Counted from the stretch's first letter, positions 34,420 to 44,590 are shown. The stretch: DNA of 64,000 bases from Chryseobacterium sp. SC28 (GCF_003932955.1 NZ_QOVY01000001.1:1-64000), one strand, 5' to 3'. The notes: generated by a model from the sequence alone, not told the origin. Made by a program: numbers and translations.

Positions 34420-37026
34420 CTATCTATTCTTCAACCTTGGCTGAATCAGCTTCGCCACCGTAGAAGTCCAGCCGGTCTGGTGGGAAGCGCCGACGCCCCG
34501 ACCATTGTCGCCGTGGAAATATTCGAAAAACATAATGTAATCTTTAAAATAAGGATCTTTATTAAATTTATCCGCCTCACCATTGACTGCCCGATTTCCG
34601 TTTTCATCTTTTAGGAATATCTTGCATAGCCTGTCGCTGATGTCTCGGGAAACTTCTTCCAGATTCTTTTGAACGCCGCTTCCTTTGGGATATTCAATCT
34701 TAAAAGCATCACCAAAAAAGAAATGAAAACGTTGTAAACTCTCGACAATGAGGAAGTTAATCGGAAACCAAATCGGTCCGCGCCAGTTGCTGTTGCCACC
34801 AAACATCCGGCTGTCGCTCTCTGCTGGCGTGTAATAAACCACGTGCTCCTGGTCATGGACTGTAAATCTGAAAGGATTTTCTTCATACACCTTAGACAAC
34901 GCCCGGATGCCGTAATCGCTAAGAAATTCGGTTTCATCCACCATTCTTGTCAAGACCTTTGTGAGCCTGGTTCTTCGCAGAATGCTGAGGAGACGCTTGT
35001 TGCCTTCGCCTTCTACATACCATTGCGAAACGAGTTTCGTGAGGTCTTGTTTGTTTTTCAGGATCCATTCCATCCTTTTTTTGAATGCGGGAAGTTTCTC
35101 CAGCATGCTGTGTTCCACCACTTCTACTGCAAACAGCGGTATCAGTCCCACAATGCTGCGGAGTCTGAGATTCACGCTATCTCCGTTCGAGAGCTGAAGC
35201 AAATCGTAGAAAAATCCATCTTCCTCATTCCAAAGACCCTGCTTCCCTTCTCCGATATTTTCCATAGCCTTAGCAATATAAAGGAAGTGCTCAAAAAATT
35301 TGATGGCCATATCTTCATAGACGGGATTATACGTTGCCAATTCCATCGCGATACGCATCATATTCAGCGCGTACATTGCCATCCAACTTGTTCCGTCGGC
35401 CTGTTCCAAATGTTCCCCTTCGCTGAACTCCATATTTCTATCGAACGCTCCGATATTATCGAGACCTAAGAATCCGCCTTCAAAAAGATTGTTCCCGTTG
35501 TAATCTTTTCGGTTGACCCACCACGTGAAATTCAATAATAATTTTTGGAAAACCCTTTCCAGGAAAGCCAAATCCGGTTTTCCATTATTTTTTTCATCGA
35601 TTTTGAAAACCCTGAAAGTCGCCCACGCATGCACAGGCGGATTCACGTCGTCAAAATTCCATTCATAAGCCGGCATTTGCCCGTTCGGGTGCATATACCA
35701 TTCTCGGGTGAGCGTCACCAATTGTTCTTTTGCAAATTCGGAATCTATCACGCAGAAACTCACGCAATGGAACGCCAGATCCCAAGTGGCGTACCACGGA
35801 TATTCCCATTTGTCCGGTACCGAGATGATATCTTTGTTGTGAAGATGCTCCCAATCTCTGTTGCGTACGAATCCTTTCCTTTGGATCGGAAAATTGGGAT
35901 CCCCTTTCAGCCATTTTCCGACATTATAATGATAAAACTGTTTGTTCCAAAGCAATCCGGCAAAAGCCTGCCGCTGCACGTTTTTCTCATCTTCGTTTTC
36001 TATGCCTTTTTGGATATTGGCGTAGAAATCGTCGGCTTCTTGCTTTCTGCGGTGGAAGATCTCTTCAAAATCGCCAAACGCATCTTCCATAATATGGGGA
36101 GACAAGCGAAACTCAAAACTCTTGTTGCCGTGTGCTTCGATGAGCGCTTCGCAATGTAGAGCAGCTTTGGTTCCCGTTTTTTGAGGATTGATGGTATCTA
36201 AACCTTTGGTAATATATTGGTTGATACCGTCCTTAAAGAAGCCGTCGGTTTTCGGAAGATTGAACAATCTTGCCCGATTGGTTTCATTCTCGCAGAACAA
36301 TGCATCCACATTTCGGTTTCGCGAATATAATTTCTTGACGCTAAGGCTATTATGACGAATGTCGATCTCGCCTTGCTTGGAAAAACCGAGTTGTCCTTTG
36401 TAGTCATTATAGCCCCAAATCCAGTTGTTTCTGTACCAGACTGTCGGCAGAACCACGATTGGTGCCGGTTTGTCGCTGCGGTTGTGAACGTCTATCCGAA
36501 CGAGGAAATCATCTTCGCCGGCCTTTGCATATTCAATAAAAATATCAAAATATTCATCCTTATCAAAAATCCCCGTATCGAAGAGCTCGTATTCGGGATC
36601 GGTTCTGGTTCGCAGACCATTTGTCTGGACAAGATCATCGTATGGGAACGCATTGATAGGATATTTATAAACCATCTTCATATAACTGTGAGACGGCGTG
36701 TTGTCTAAATAATAAAAAATCTCTTTGATATCTTCGCCGTGATTTCCCTGATAGTTGCTCAGTCCGAAAAAACGTTCTTTTATTCTGATGTCTTTTTTGT
36801 TCCAAAACGACAGTGCAAAACATATTTGTTGCTTGTCATCCGAGATGCCTGCGATGCCTTCCTCTGCCCAGCGGTAGGTCCAGGCTTCTGCAGTATCGTG
36901 CCCCGTAAATCCCCACGCATCGCCGTTGGTACTGTAGTCCTCCCGCACATTTCCCCATTGTCGATGGCTTACATAAGGCCCCCATTTCTTCCAACCAGGG
37001 CTCCTCAATTTTTCTTCCTCGGTCAT
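34420..37026 (-). CDS. GH63/MGH1-like glucosidase
   Basis: An 868-residue cytoplasmic protein; no signal peptide is seen. The N-terminal part (about 1-330) is beta-rich, with WGPYVSHRQWGNVREDYS and DAWGFTGHDTAEAWTYRWAEEGI. From about 340 an (alpha/alpha)6 barrel follows with KGFVRNRDWEHLHNKDIISVPDKWEYPWYATWDLAFH, ending in FGGNSNWRGPIWFPIN and a VGASHQTGWTS segment. These features fit the GH63 mannosyl-oligosaccharide glucosidase-like group, in which bacterial members cleave alpha-glucosides. The natural substrate is unknown. It is leftward, downstream of the SDR gene. Confidence 0.85.
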   Translation of the reverse strand: MTEEEKLRSPGWKKWGPYVSHRQWGNVREDYSTNGDAWGFTGHDTAEAWTYRWAEEGIAGISDDKQQICFALSFWNKKDIRIKERFFGLSNYQGNHGEDIKEIFYYLDNTPSHSYMKMVYKYPINAFPYDDLVQTNGLRTRTDPEYELFDTGIFDKDEYFDIFIEYAKAGEDDFLVRIDVHNRSDKPAPIVVLPTVWYRNNWIWGYNDYKGQLGFSKQGEIDIRHNSLSVKKLYSRNRNVDALFCENETNRARLFNLPKTDGFFKDGINQYITKGLDTINPQKTGTKAALHCEALIEAHGNKSFEFRLSPHIMEDAFGDFEEIFHRRKQEADDFYANIQKGIENEDEKNVQRQAFAGLLWNKQFYHYNVGKWLKGDPNFPIQRKGFVRNRDWEHLHNKDIISVPDKWEYPWYATWDLAFHCVSFCVIDSEFAKEQLVTLTREWYMHPNGQMPAYEWNFDDVNPPVHAWATFRVFKIDEKNNGKPDLAFLERVFQKLLLNFTWWVNRKDYNGNNLFEGGFLGLDNIGAFDRNMEFSEGEHLEQADGTSWMAMYALNMMRIAMELATYNPVYEDMAIKFFEHFLYIAKAMENIGEGKQGLWNEEDGFFYDLLQLSNGDSVNLRLRSIVGLIPLFAVEVVEHSMLEKLPAFKKRMEWILKNKQDLTKLVSQWYVEGEGNKRLLSILRRTRLTKVLTRMVDETEFLSDYGIRALSKVYEENPFRFTVHDQEHVVYYTPAESDSRMFGGNSNWRGPIWFPINFLIVESLQRFHFFFGDAFKIEYPKGSGVQKNLEEVSRDISDRLCKIFLKDENGNRAVNGEADKFNKDPYFKDYIMFFEYFHGDNGRGVGASHQTGWTSTVAKLIQPRLKNR

Positions 37027-37079
37027 ATTGTTCTAATTATTTAAGAATAATCATCGTATTTTTATTTAGGAGCATCACG

Positions 37080-37215
37080 TTTCGACTTTTGTTCCACTTT
37101 TCCAACCCGCTGTCCACTATATCTTTTTTCTCCTCAGCCTAAATCCCTCTCCAAAAGAGAGGGACTTGCAGCCGCAAAAAAAAGGATGCCGTTCCCATCG
37201 GGGCTATGTTGACGT
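37080..37215 (-). repeat. Flavobacterial hairpin element (copy C)
   Basis: Read leftward, the element begins AGCCCCGATGGGAACGG at about 37207, then CATCCTTTTTTTT. A hairpin follows, with arms CCCTCTC (37145-37151 on plus) and GAGAGGG, then AAAAAAGATATAGTGGACAGCGGG ending near 37105. The same flank order (AGCCC.. CCTTTTT, hairpin, AAAAAGAT..GGACAGC) occurs near 53.65 and 58.1 kb. It lies downstream of the SDR gene in the same direction. Confidence 0.65.
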
Positions 37216-37277
37216 TTCGTCATTCTTTCAAGTTTTTAAAATTCCAAAAAACTCAAAACCATCAACCAAAAACCAAA

Positions 37278-38084
37278 CTATCCGTTATCCGAAAAGCTTT
37301 CCAACGTCTTCATTCCGCCATCTACGTAGATGCTTGCTCCTGTAATGTAATCCGAATAATCACTCGCCAAAAATACGGCTAAATTTCCAATATCCTCCGG
37401 TTGCCCAATTCTGTCGTACGGAATCAGCGTCAGCAGGGATTTTAGAGATTTTTCATTATCCCAGGCTGCTTTGTTTATTGGGGTTTGGATGGCGCCGGGG
37501 CAGATATTATTCACCCGGATTTTTTGCTTTCCATATTCCTGAGCCAAGGTCTGCATCAGCATGCGTAGCGCGCCTTTGCTGGCGGCATAATTGGCGTGAC
37601 CTGCCCAAGGAATTGTCTCGTGAACACTGCTGATATTGATGATTTTTCCCAAGGCTTTGGATTTCCCGTTCATTCCGCGTTTCAAAAATTCTCCGATGGC
37701 TTCCCTTGAGCAAAGAAATTGCCCGGTTAAGTTGACATCTATCACCTTTTGCCATTGTGCCAACGTCATATCGATAAATGCTGCATCTTGCTGCAGCCCT
37801 GCATTGTTTACCAAGATATCCACCGTTCCATATTTCTCAATGGTCTTTTGGAACATGTTCCGGACTTGGTCCTCCTTGCTCACATCACATTGGATGATAA
37901 AGCCTTCGCCGCCATTTTCCTCAATGGTTTTCAAAGTATCCTCAGCCTCCGGACGAGAGTGCTCCGACGAATGATTGACGATGATGATGGCGCCGGATTT
38001 TGCCAAACAGATGGCGATTCCTCTTCCAATGCCGCTGCTGGAACCGGTAACGATGGCCACTTGACGATTAAGATTGATTTCCAT
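37278..38084 (-). CDS. SDR-family oxidoreductase (glucose 1-dehydrogenase-like)
   Basis: A 268-residue short-chain dehydrogenase starting at the ATG 38082-38084; an upstream in-frame ATG adds 24 residues without homology. Seen: the NAD(P) loop VTGSSSGIGRGIA (about 13-25), DVSKEDQV, LVNNAGLQQD and the catalytic Ser/YxxxK region INISSVHETIPWAGHANYAASKG (Tyr and Lys of the active site), and a PGAIQTPINKAAW loop. The C-terminal YITGASIYVDGGMKT is typical of glucose 1-dehydrogenase-like members. The substrate is unknown. Confidence 0.9.
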   Translation of the reverse strand: MEINLNRQVAIVTGSSSGIGRGIAICLAKSGAIIIVNHSSEHSRPEAEDTLKTIEENGGEGFIIQCDVSKEDQVRNMFQKTIEKYGTVDILVNNAGLQQDAAFIDMTLAQWQKVIDVNLTGQFLCSREAIGEFLKRGMNGKSKALGKIINISSVHETIPWAGHANYAASKGALRMLMQTLAQEYGKQKIRVNNICPGAIQTPINKAAWDNEKSLKSLLTLIPYDRIGQPEDIGNLAVFLASDYSDYITGASIYVDGGMKTLESFSDNG

Positions 38085-38359
38085 AAATTTATTTTTTAAA
38101 GAAAAATTTAGATGCAAATTCTGTACGCAAATTCTGTGGAAAATTAATATTAACAAATAATTATCTTAAAAACCCAGGTTTTCCGACATTTTAAATCTCT
38201 GATTTTTTGAAAATCAACCACAAAAGTATTCCTCTAAAATCACTTTAAACTTATGGAAATGATGTAAAAATCCAATAATTTATCTTTGAAATTTTTCTCA
38301 GCTTAAAAATATTTTACAAAAAATCAAAGGATAATAGGAAAAAAATGAATTATCTAAGC

Positions 38360-38367
38360 TATCTTTG
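38360..38367 (+). promoter_or_regulatory. -7 box of the methionine operon promoter
   Basis: TATCTTTG at 38360-38367 matches TAnnTTTG. It places the transcription start about 30 bases before the SAM riboswitch aptamer at 38400. The rest of 38085-38359 is AT-rich and holds only a short direct repeat of GCAAATTCTGT near 38114-38138. Confidence 0.6.
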
Positions 38368-38399
38368 CAATCAGAATTGTTCATTTACATCTTGAAAAT

Positions 38400-38500
38400 G
38401 TTATCGAGAAAGGTGGAGAGATTAGACTCTGAGAAACCTTGGCAACCCTTCGGAAACGAAGAAGGTGCTAAATTCTATCCGCTCTGGCGGAAAAGATAAC
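38400..38500 (+). promoter_or_regulatory. SAM-I (S-box) riboswitch aptamer
   Basis: P1 arms GTTATC (38400-38405) and GATAAC (38495-38500) enclose the S-box core: the GAGAAAGGTGGAGAG..CTCTGAGAAACC helix with the kink-turn region, the GGCAACC segment (38441-38447), GAAGGTGCTAAATTC, and the CCGC-TCTG-GCGG stem. It senses S-adenosylmethionine and lowers expression of the downstream methionine genes when SAM is plentiful. In the expression platform, CATTTTCAA (38529-38537) can pair either with TTGAAAATG just before P1 (38392-38400) or with the metX start region TTGGAAAAT (38556-38564). Confidence 0.9.
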
Positions 38501-38555
38501 CCACATATATTCTACATTTTTCCCGTAGCATTTTCAATTTTTTTATCAAATCAAA

Positions 38556-39536
38556 TTGGAAAATAAGTTACAACATCTTCAGACCCTACATTTCACGACA
38601 AAAACCGGAAAGGTTTACGATATTCCACTAAGTTATCAACTTTTTGGCAAGGCTTTACATTCTGCCCCCGTCGTGCTAATTAATCACGCTTTGACGGGAA
38701 ATTCTGACGTTGCAGGGGATAATGGCTGGTGGAAAAGCTTGGTGGGAGACGGAAAGGTTATCGACACGGCTCGCGTGACGGTGATTTGTTTCAACATTCC
38801 CGGCAACGGCTTCGATGGGTTTTTCATCGACGATTACGAGAATTTTACCGTTGAAGACATCGCCAAAATTTTCTTGCAAGGTTTGAAACTTTTGAAAATT
38901 GACAAACTCTTTGCTTTGGTCGGCGGTTCTGTCGGCGGCTCTATCGGATGGGAAATGCTGGCTCTGGAAAATAATTTGGCGGAAAAATTCATCCCGATTG
39001 CTACGGATTTCAGGACTTCGGATTGGTTGCATTCGCAGTGTTTGGTTCAGAAATTTCTTTTGGAATCTAAAGAAAAACCCTTGGAAAAAGCCAGAATCCA
39101 CGCCATGCTGTGCTACAGAACGCCGGAATCTATCAACACAAGATTCCGAAGAGAAAGAAATCCGGAAAAAAAAATCTTAAAATCACACGACTGGCTCAAC
39201 TTCCACGGAAAGCGGCTGAGCGAAAGATTTACTTTGAAAGCTTACAAATTGGTCAATCAGTTGCTCATGAACATCCAAGGAAATGAAAATGATCTTGAAA
39301 AAATCAACGCCGAGATTCATTTGATCGCAGTAGATTCCGATCTTTTCTATCCGGCTTTCGAGATGAAAAATACTTATGATTTTTTACGACTTAAAAATAA
39401 AAATATCCATTATCACGAGATCAGATCTATCCACGGACACGACGCTTTCCTGATGGAATATGATCAACTGAATAATATTCTAAAACCAATCTTTGCAAGT
39501 ATCGTAACGAAATCTTGGGAAGAAAATGAATCATAA
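38556..39536 (+). CDS. metX: Homoserine O-acetyltransferase-like alpha/beta hydrolase (MetX family)
   Basis: A 326-residue MetX-family acyltransferase, a little shorter than the usual 350-380. The nucleophile elbow is LVGGSVGGSIGWEML (Ser125), with the oxyanion region INHALTGNSDVAG and FNIPGNGFDGFF. The acid/base pair is in AVDSDLFYP and RSIHGHDAFLMEY near the C-terminus. It activates homoserine by acylation for sulfur incorporation. Translation begins at TTG (38556); no ATG gives the conserved N-terminus. It is the first gene behind the SAM riboswitch. Acetyl versus succinyl donor cannot be read from sequence. Confidence 0.88.
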   Translation: MENKLQHLQTLHFTTKTGKVYDIPLSYQLFGKALHSAPVVLINHALTGNSDVAGDNGWWKSLVGDGKVIDTARVTVICFNIPGNGFDGFFIDDYENFTVEDIAKIFLQGLKLLKIDKLFALVGGSVGGSIGWEMLALENNLAEKFIPIATDFRTSDWLHSQCLVQKFLLESKEKPLEKARIHAMLCYRTPESINTRFRRERNPEKKILKSHDWLNFHGKRLSERFTLKAYKLVNQLLMNIQGNENDLEKINAEIHLIAVDSDLFYPAFEMKNTYDFLRLKNKNIHYHEIRSIHGHDAFLMEYDQLNNILKPIFASIVTKSWEENES

Positions 39537-39577
39537 AATTAATAAAAAACGGCGACAAAGTCGCGATAAAAATAAAA

Positions 39578-41113
39578 ATGACTACAAATACCATTAACAT
39601 ATACAGAAACAAAGCCTTGGTAAACTTCGAAGGAAAGGACTTCCTGGGACAAATCGGCGTCGATTCCCGCATTTTCCAAACTTTGAATGGCGGCGGAATC
39701 AGCGTGGGCATCATTTCCCAGCAAGCCATCGAAAACGGAATTTCGATTTTGGTGGACGAAAGTGATGCGGAAAATGCCATAAACTTTTTAAAAAAAGAAT
39801 TCGAAAAGGAAACCAAAGAAGGCCGCGTCACTAATATTTATAGCACAAACGATTTGACGGCCATCGGTTTCGTTTCGGATGATTACAACAAGATCTTGTC
39901 GCAGCTGCAATGCAACAAGATTTATCCCATATTGCTGAGCCAAATGGCCTCGGCAGGCAGAGTCAACATTGTGGTAACCGCCCACCAAACGGAAATCGCA
40001 AAAAACATCATCGAAACCGAAATCTACGGAAAGCCCAAAACCATCCATCTGGCATTGATCGGCCACGGAAATGTGGGCGGAACTTTGATTGAGCAAATCC
40101 TAGATTCTGCGCACGATATTTTGCTCAGAAAAAGCTTGGAACTCAAAATTGTTGCCATAGCCAATTCCAGAAAAATTGCTTTTAATCAAGCGGGTTTCGG
40201 AAGCGATTGGAGGCAGAAGATCAAATTTTCGAAAATAGAATCCAGCGTGGGAAAATTGATAGAGTTCGCCAACGAATACCAACTGGAAAACCTAATAATG
40301 GTGGACAACACCGCAAGCGCAGATTTTGTGAAAAACTATCCTTTTTTTGTAGAAAACGGTTTTGACGTCGTAAGTTCCAACAAGATATTCAACAGCCTAC
40401 CCATTTCCCAATATCGCGACTTCCGAAAATTATTAGAAAAAAACAAAAAGAAATATCTCTACGAAACCAATGTGGGAGCGGGTCTGCCTTTGATTGACAC
40501 GATTAAGCTGTTGCATCTCTCGGGCGAAAACATTACCCGGATCAAAGGTGTTTTTTCGGGAACTTTGAGCTACGTGTTCAATCATTTTTCTCTGCGAGAC
40601 GACAAGTTTTCAGTCATTATCAAGGAAGCGATGGAAAAAGGCTTTACCGAACCCGATCCTCGCGAAGATCTTTCAGGAAATGATGTTGCCAGAAAATTGT
40701 TGATCCTCGCCAGAGAATTGGATTTGATTAACGAATTTCGGGATATTCGTATTCAGAATCTCGTTCCGCAACATCTATTTGAGCTCGATAAAAACGAATT
40801 CATTTCCAGATTAGAAGAATTAGATTCCGAATATCAAAGCATCAAAGAAAATCAGAAGCCAGACCATGTTTTGCGTTATGTGGGCGATTTGCACGGCAAT
40901 CTTCAGGAAGAAAAAGGACAGTTGGATGTGAAATTGATTTCCGTTCCCGCCAATTCTGCTCTCGGACAGCTGAAGGGTTCTGATTCCATCTTCGAAATCT
41001 ACACCGAGAGTTACGGCGAAAATCCGATCGTGATAATGGGAGCCGGAGCGGGAGCCAAAGTAACCGCCCGAGGCGTTTTCGGCGATATTTTAAGATTAAG
41101 CGAAACAAAATAA
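39578..41113 (+). CDS. Homoserine dehydrogenase with N-terminal ACT domains
   Basis: A 511-residue protein. The N-terminal 145 residues resemble the ACT domains of ThrA (VNFEGKDFLGQIGVDSRIF, then ATQ-free SAGRVNIVVTAHQTEI), but the aspartokinase catalytic domain is absent. The NAD(P) fold starts at HLALIGHGNVGGTL (157-170), with ASADF and NKIF motifs. The catalytic part is YETNVGAGLPLIDT, GVFSGTLSYVFNHF and EPDPREDLSGNDVARKLLILARE. It makes homoserine for the next steps. It follows metX by 41 bases. Confidence 0.92.
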   Translation: MTTNTINIYRNKALVNFEGKDFLGQIGVDSRIFQTLNGGGISVGIISQQAIENGISILVDESDAENAINFLKKEFEKETKEGRVTNIYSTNDLTAIGFVSDDYNKILSQLQCNKIYPILLSQMASAGRVNIVVTAHQTEIAKNIIETEIYGKPKTIHLALIGHGNVGGTLIEQILDSAHDILLRKSLELKIVAIANSRKIAFNQAGFGSDWRQKIKFSKIESSVGKLIEFANEYQLENLIMVDNTASADFVKNYPFFVENGFDVVSSNKIFNSLPISQYRDFRKLLEKNKKKYLYETNVGAGLPLIDTIKLLHLSGENITRIKGVFSGTLSYVFNHFSLRDDKFSVIIKEAMEKGFTEPDPREDLSGNDVARKLLILARELDLINEFRDIRIQNLVPQHLFELDKNEFISRLEELDSEYQSIKENQKPDHVLRYVGDLHGNLQEEKGQLDVKLISVPANSALGQLKGSDSIFEIYTESYGENPIVIMGAGAGAKVTARGVFGDILRLSETK

Positions 41114-41516
41114 CCGTATAGTTCCGTAGGAACGCCCGATTTAATAGCGTTGGAATTCATTCCAACGAAAAAAAATAAATATCGAAACGGCCGATTTAAT
41201 AGCGTTGGAATTCATTCCAACGAAAAAAAAATAAATATCGGAACCAATTTAACAGCAATGGAATTCATTCCAACGAAAAAAAATAAATATCGAAACGGTC
41301 GATTTAATAGCAATGGAATTCATTCCAACGAAAAAAAATAAATATCGGAACCAATTTAACAGCAATGGAATTCATTCCAACGAACAAAATAAATATCGGA
41401 ACGACCAATTTTAACAGCATTGGAATTCATTCCAACGAAAAAAAATAAATATCGAAACGGCCGATTTAATAGCGTTGGAATTCATTCCAACAAAAAAATT
41501 TAAACAATTCAAAATA
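41114..41516 (+). repeat. Tandem palindromic array between homoserine dehydrogenase and the sulfhydrylase (seven copies)
   Basis: Seven copies of a 50- to 64-bp unit carry the palindrome GGAATTCATTCC, flanked in most copies by GTT..AAC. Each is followed by GAAAAAAAATAAATATCGRAAC. A GTTCCGTAGGAAC hairpin precedes the first copy at about 41120. All units are in the same orientation. The region lies within the SAM-riboswitch operon and ends 25 bases before the next ATG. Confidence 0.9.
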
Positions 41517-42683
41517 ATGGAAAATCAAAATTTCGAAACATTAGCCATCAGAACGCAAACTGAACGAACCCAGTTCGACGAGCATTCCACACCATTATTC
41601 CTCACTTCCAGCTTCGTCTTCGAAGATGCCGAAGATATGCGCGCCAGTTTTGCCGAAGAAAAAGACAAAAATCTCTACAGCCGATTCAGCAACCCCAATG
41701 TCACAGAATTCGTCGACAAAATCACGAAAATGGAAGGCGCCGAATCCGGTTACGCTTTTGCGACGGGAATGGCCGCAATATATTCCACATTGGCCAGCTT
41801 GCTCGATGCCGGCGACCATATCGTCAGCTGTCAGTCCGTTTTCGGTTCTACACACACTTTGTTCACGAAATATTTCCCCAAATGGAATATAGAAACCACC
41901 TACTTCAAAGCAGAAGACTCGGAAAATGTAGAACAATACATCCAACCAAATACCAAAATACTATTCTTAGAAACGCCGACCAACCCCGCGATCGAAGTTT
42001 TAGATTTAGAATTCTTCGGACAGATTGCCAGAAAACACAATCTCATTTTCGTTGTAGATAACTGCTTTGCGACGCCTTATCTGCAACAACCAATTAAATA
42101 CGGCGCAGACATTGTCGTACATTCTGCAACGAAACTCATTGACGGGCAAGGCCGCGTTCTCGGTGGCGTTGCGGTGGGGAAAGCCGATTTGATTCGAGAA
42201 ATTTATCTTTTTTCGAGAAACACAGGTCCCGCAATGTCGCCGTTCAATGCTTGGGTTTTGAGCAAGAGCTTGGAAACTTTGACAATTCGTGTAGAAAAAC
42301 ATTGTGAAAACGCCCTAAAAGTCGCCGAGTTTTTGGAAAATCACCCGAATGTGACGTTGGTAAAATACCCCTTCCTGAAATCTCATCCAAGCTACGAAAT
42401 CGCCAAAAAACAAATGAAATTGGGCGGAAATATCGTCGCTTTCGAAGTCAAAGGCGGCATCGACGGCGGGCGCAACTTCCTCGACAAAATAAAGCTGTGT
42501 TCCCTCTCTTCGAATCTGGGCGACACCCGTACGATTGTCACGCATCCCGCTTCTACAACGCATTCCAAGCTTTCCGAAGATGAGAGAAACGAGGTAGGGA
42601 TCACCGCCGGATTGGTGCGCTGCTCCGTCGGATTAGAAAATATTGACGACATTCTCAACGATTTGAGACAAGCTTTAGACTAA
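41517..42683 (+). CDS. PLP-dependent O-acylhomoserine sulfhydrylase / trans-sulfuration enzyme
   Basis: A 388-residue Cys/Met-metabolism PLP enzyme starting at ATG 41517; the longer upstream frame only reads the palindromic repeats. The PLP lysine is Lys206 in [26 protein letters not shown] (54-61), [29 protein letters not shown] and [18 protein letters not shown] are further family sites. With MetX just upstream it most likely makes homocysteine from O-acetylhomoserine and sulfide (MetZ/MetY role). Cystathionine gamma-synthase (MetB) is a close alternative that sequence cannot exclude. Confidence 0.88.
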   Translation: MENQNFETLAIRTQTERTQFDEHSTPLFLTSSFVFEDAEDMRASFAEEKDKNLYSRFSNPNVTEFVDKITKMEGAESGYAFATGMAAIYSTLASLLDAGDHIVSCQSVFGSTHTLFTKYFPKWNIETTYFKAEDSENVEQYIQPNTKILFLETPTNPAIEVLDLEFFGQIARKHNLIFVVDNCFATPYLQQPIKYGADIVVHSATKLIDGQGRVLGGVAVGKADLIREIYLFSRNTGPAMSPFNAWVLSKSLETLTIRVEKHCENALKVAEFLENHPNVTLVKYPFLKSHPSYEIAKKQMKLGGNIVAFEVKGGIDGGRNFLDKIKLCSLSSNLGDTRTIVTHPASTTHSKLSEDERNEVGITAGLVRCSVGLENIDDILNDLRQALD

Positions 42684-42704
42684 GTCATCCTGCGCGGAGT
42701 TTAT

Positions 42705-42857
42705 ACTGACGAGTTCCGTAGGAACGACCAATAACCCAACGTTAGAATTCATGCTGACGAGTTCCGTAGGAACGACCAATAACCCAACGTTAGAATTCAT
42801 TCTGACGAGTTCCGTAGGAACGACCAATAACCCAACGTTAGAATTCATTCTAACGAT
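42705..42857 (+). repeat. Three 48-bp palindromic units upstream of metH part 1
   Basis: Copies of the GTTCCGTAGGAAC hairpin lie at 42713, 42761 and 42809 (period 48). Each is followed by AACCCAACGTTAGAATTCAT; the last unit ends in the palindrome CGTTAGAATTCATTCTAACG. The array stops 14 bases before the metH ATG. Because 48 is a multiple of three it reads as a spurious 16-residue periodic frame. Confidence 0.9.
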
Positions 42858-42870
42858 AAAAAGAAAAAAA

Positions 42871-43887
42871 ATGAAAAATACAGCTCAACTTTACAAAGCC
42901 ATTTCCGAAAGAATCCTGATTTTGGACGGCGCAATGGGAACAATGATTCAGCGCTATAATTTCTCGGAAGAAGACTATCGCGGCGAGCGTTTCAAGGATT
43001 GGAAATATCCAGTAAAAGGAAACAACGATTTGCTGTCTCTCACTCAACCTCAAGCGATTGAAGAGATTCACAAAAAATACTTGGAAGCTGGCGCAGACAT
43101 CATCGAAACCAACACATTTTCCGGAACCACGGTTGCAATGGCAGATTATCATATGGAAGATTTGGTCTATGAACTCAACTATGAATCTGCAAAAATCGCC
43201 CGCAAAGTATGCGACGAATTTACCGCTCAAAACCCTGAAAAACCCAGATTTGTAGCTGGTTCTATTGGTCCTACTAATAAAACGGCTTCGCTTTCCCCTG
43301 ATGTGAACGACCCGGCTTTCAGAGCCATCACTTTTGAAGAATTGAGAATTGCTTACAAACAACAGGCAGAGGCTTTGCTGGACGGCGGTTCAGATATTCT
43401 TTTAGTAGAAACCATCTTCGACACACTGAATGCAAAAGCAGCCCTCTTCGCCATCGACCAAATCCGGGAAGAAAGAAATATCCAAATCCCGATTATGGTT
43501 TCCGGAACCATCACCGATGCTTCGGGAAGAACTTTGAGCGGACAAACGGCGGAAGCGTTCCTGATTTCTGTTTCTCACCTTAACTTATTGAGCGTCGGAT
43601 TCAATTGCGCCTTGGGTGCAAAACAATTGACGCCGTATTTGGAAACGATTGCAAAACAGTCTGATACGTATATTTCTGCATATCCCAATGCAGGTTTACC
43701 CAATGCTTTTGGTCAATACGATGAAAGTCCCGAAATAATGGCGGAACAAATCAAAGAATATGCTGAAAAAGGATTAATCAACATCATCGGTGGCTGCTGC
43801 GGAACAACGCCGGAACACATCAAAGCCATCGCAGAATTGGTGAAAAATTACGAACCGAGAAAAATTAATGTAACAATATTAAAATGA
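42871..43887 (+). CDS. metH: Methionine synthase, homocysteine-binding part (split MetH, N-terminal half)
   Basis: A 338-residue homocysteine S-methyltransferase domain. The start at 42871 excludes a repeat-coded leader. Seen: [15 protein letters not shown] (about 16-30), [54 protein letters not shown] and the zinc ligands GFNCALG (near 251) and [10 protein letters not shown] (near 306-310). In many bacteria this is fused to the folate and B12 modules. Here, as in other Flavobacteriia, these are a separate gene (45248), and an IS200-like insertion separates the two. Confidence 0.93.
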   Translation: MKNTAQLYKAISERILILDGAMGTMIQRYNFSEEDYRGERFKDWKYPVKGNNDLLSLTQPQAIEEIHKKYLEAGADIIETNTFSGTTVAMADYHMEDLVYELNYESAKIARKVCDEFTAQNPEKPRFVAGSIGPTNKTASLSPDVNDPAFRAITFEELRIAYKQQAEALLDGGSDILLVETIFDTLNAKAALFAIDQIREERNIQIPIMVSGTITDASGRTLSGQTAEAFLISVSHLNLLSVGFNCALGAKQLTPYLETIAKQSDTYISAYPNAGLPNAFGQYDESPEIMAEQIKEYAEKGLINIIGGCCGTTPEHIKAIAELVKNYEPRKINVTILK

Positions 43888-43967
43888 ATATTCTCATTCT
43901 GAATAAATCGAGATACCGATAAATCAACAATTGGCTATAAATGAAAAACAAAAAAACATTTCGTTTC

Positions 43968-44590
43968 GCAAAATGAATAAAGCCACGAAGTGGTGGAATC
44001 AAAAGGAATCAAAAGCATAGGGCAAAACCCTATGAATAATGAGATTTAGTTATTAATAAAGTTTCGCAAAATGAATAAAGCCACGAAGTGGTGGAATCAA
44101 AAGCATAGGGCAAAACCCTATGAATAATGAGATTTAGTTATTAATAAAGGTTCGCAAAATGAATAAAGCCACGAAGTGGTGGAATCAAAAGCATAGGGCA
44201 AAACCCTATGAATAATGAGATTTAGTTATTAATAAAGTTTCGCAAAATGAATAAAGCCACGAAGTGGTGGAATCAAAAGCATAGGGCAAAACCCTATGAA
44301 TAATGAGATTTAGTTATTAATAAAGGTTCGCAAAATGAATAAAGCCACGAAGTGGTGGAATCAAAAGCATAGGGCAAAACCCTATGAATAATGAGATTTA
44401 GTTATTAATAAAGTTTCGCAAAATGAATAAAGCCACGAAGTGGTGGAATCAAAAGCATAGGGCAAAACCCTATGAATAATGAGATTTAGTTATTAATAAA
44501 GGTTCGCAAAATGAATAAAGCCACGAAGTGGTGGAATCAAAAGCATAGGGCAAAACCCTATGAATAATGAGATTTAGTTATTAATAAAGT
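43968..44590 (+). repeat. REP-like array of seven 88-bp units
   Basis: AAAGCCACGAAGTGGTGG recurs with AGCC at 43981, 44079, 44167, 44255, 44343, 44431 and 44519 (period 88 after the first unit, which has a 10-base internal duplication of GGAATCAAAA). Each unit also has the hairpin CATAGGG-CAAAA-CCCTATG. The junction alternates AAAGTTTCGC and AAAGGTTCGC, so units are amplified as 176-base dimers. The array lies just before the Y1 transposase gene. Confidence 0.93.

Noticed and set aside
41150-41341. A rightward repeat-coded frame (EFIPTKKNKYRNG)
   Set aside because: It only reads through the palindromic units and lacks a distinct protein-like core.
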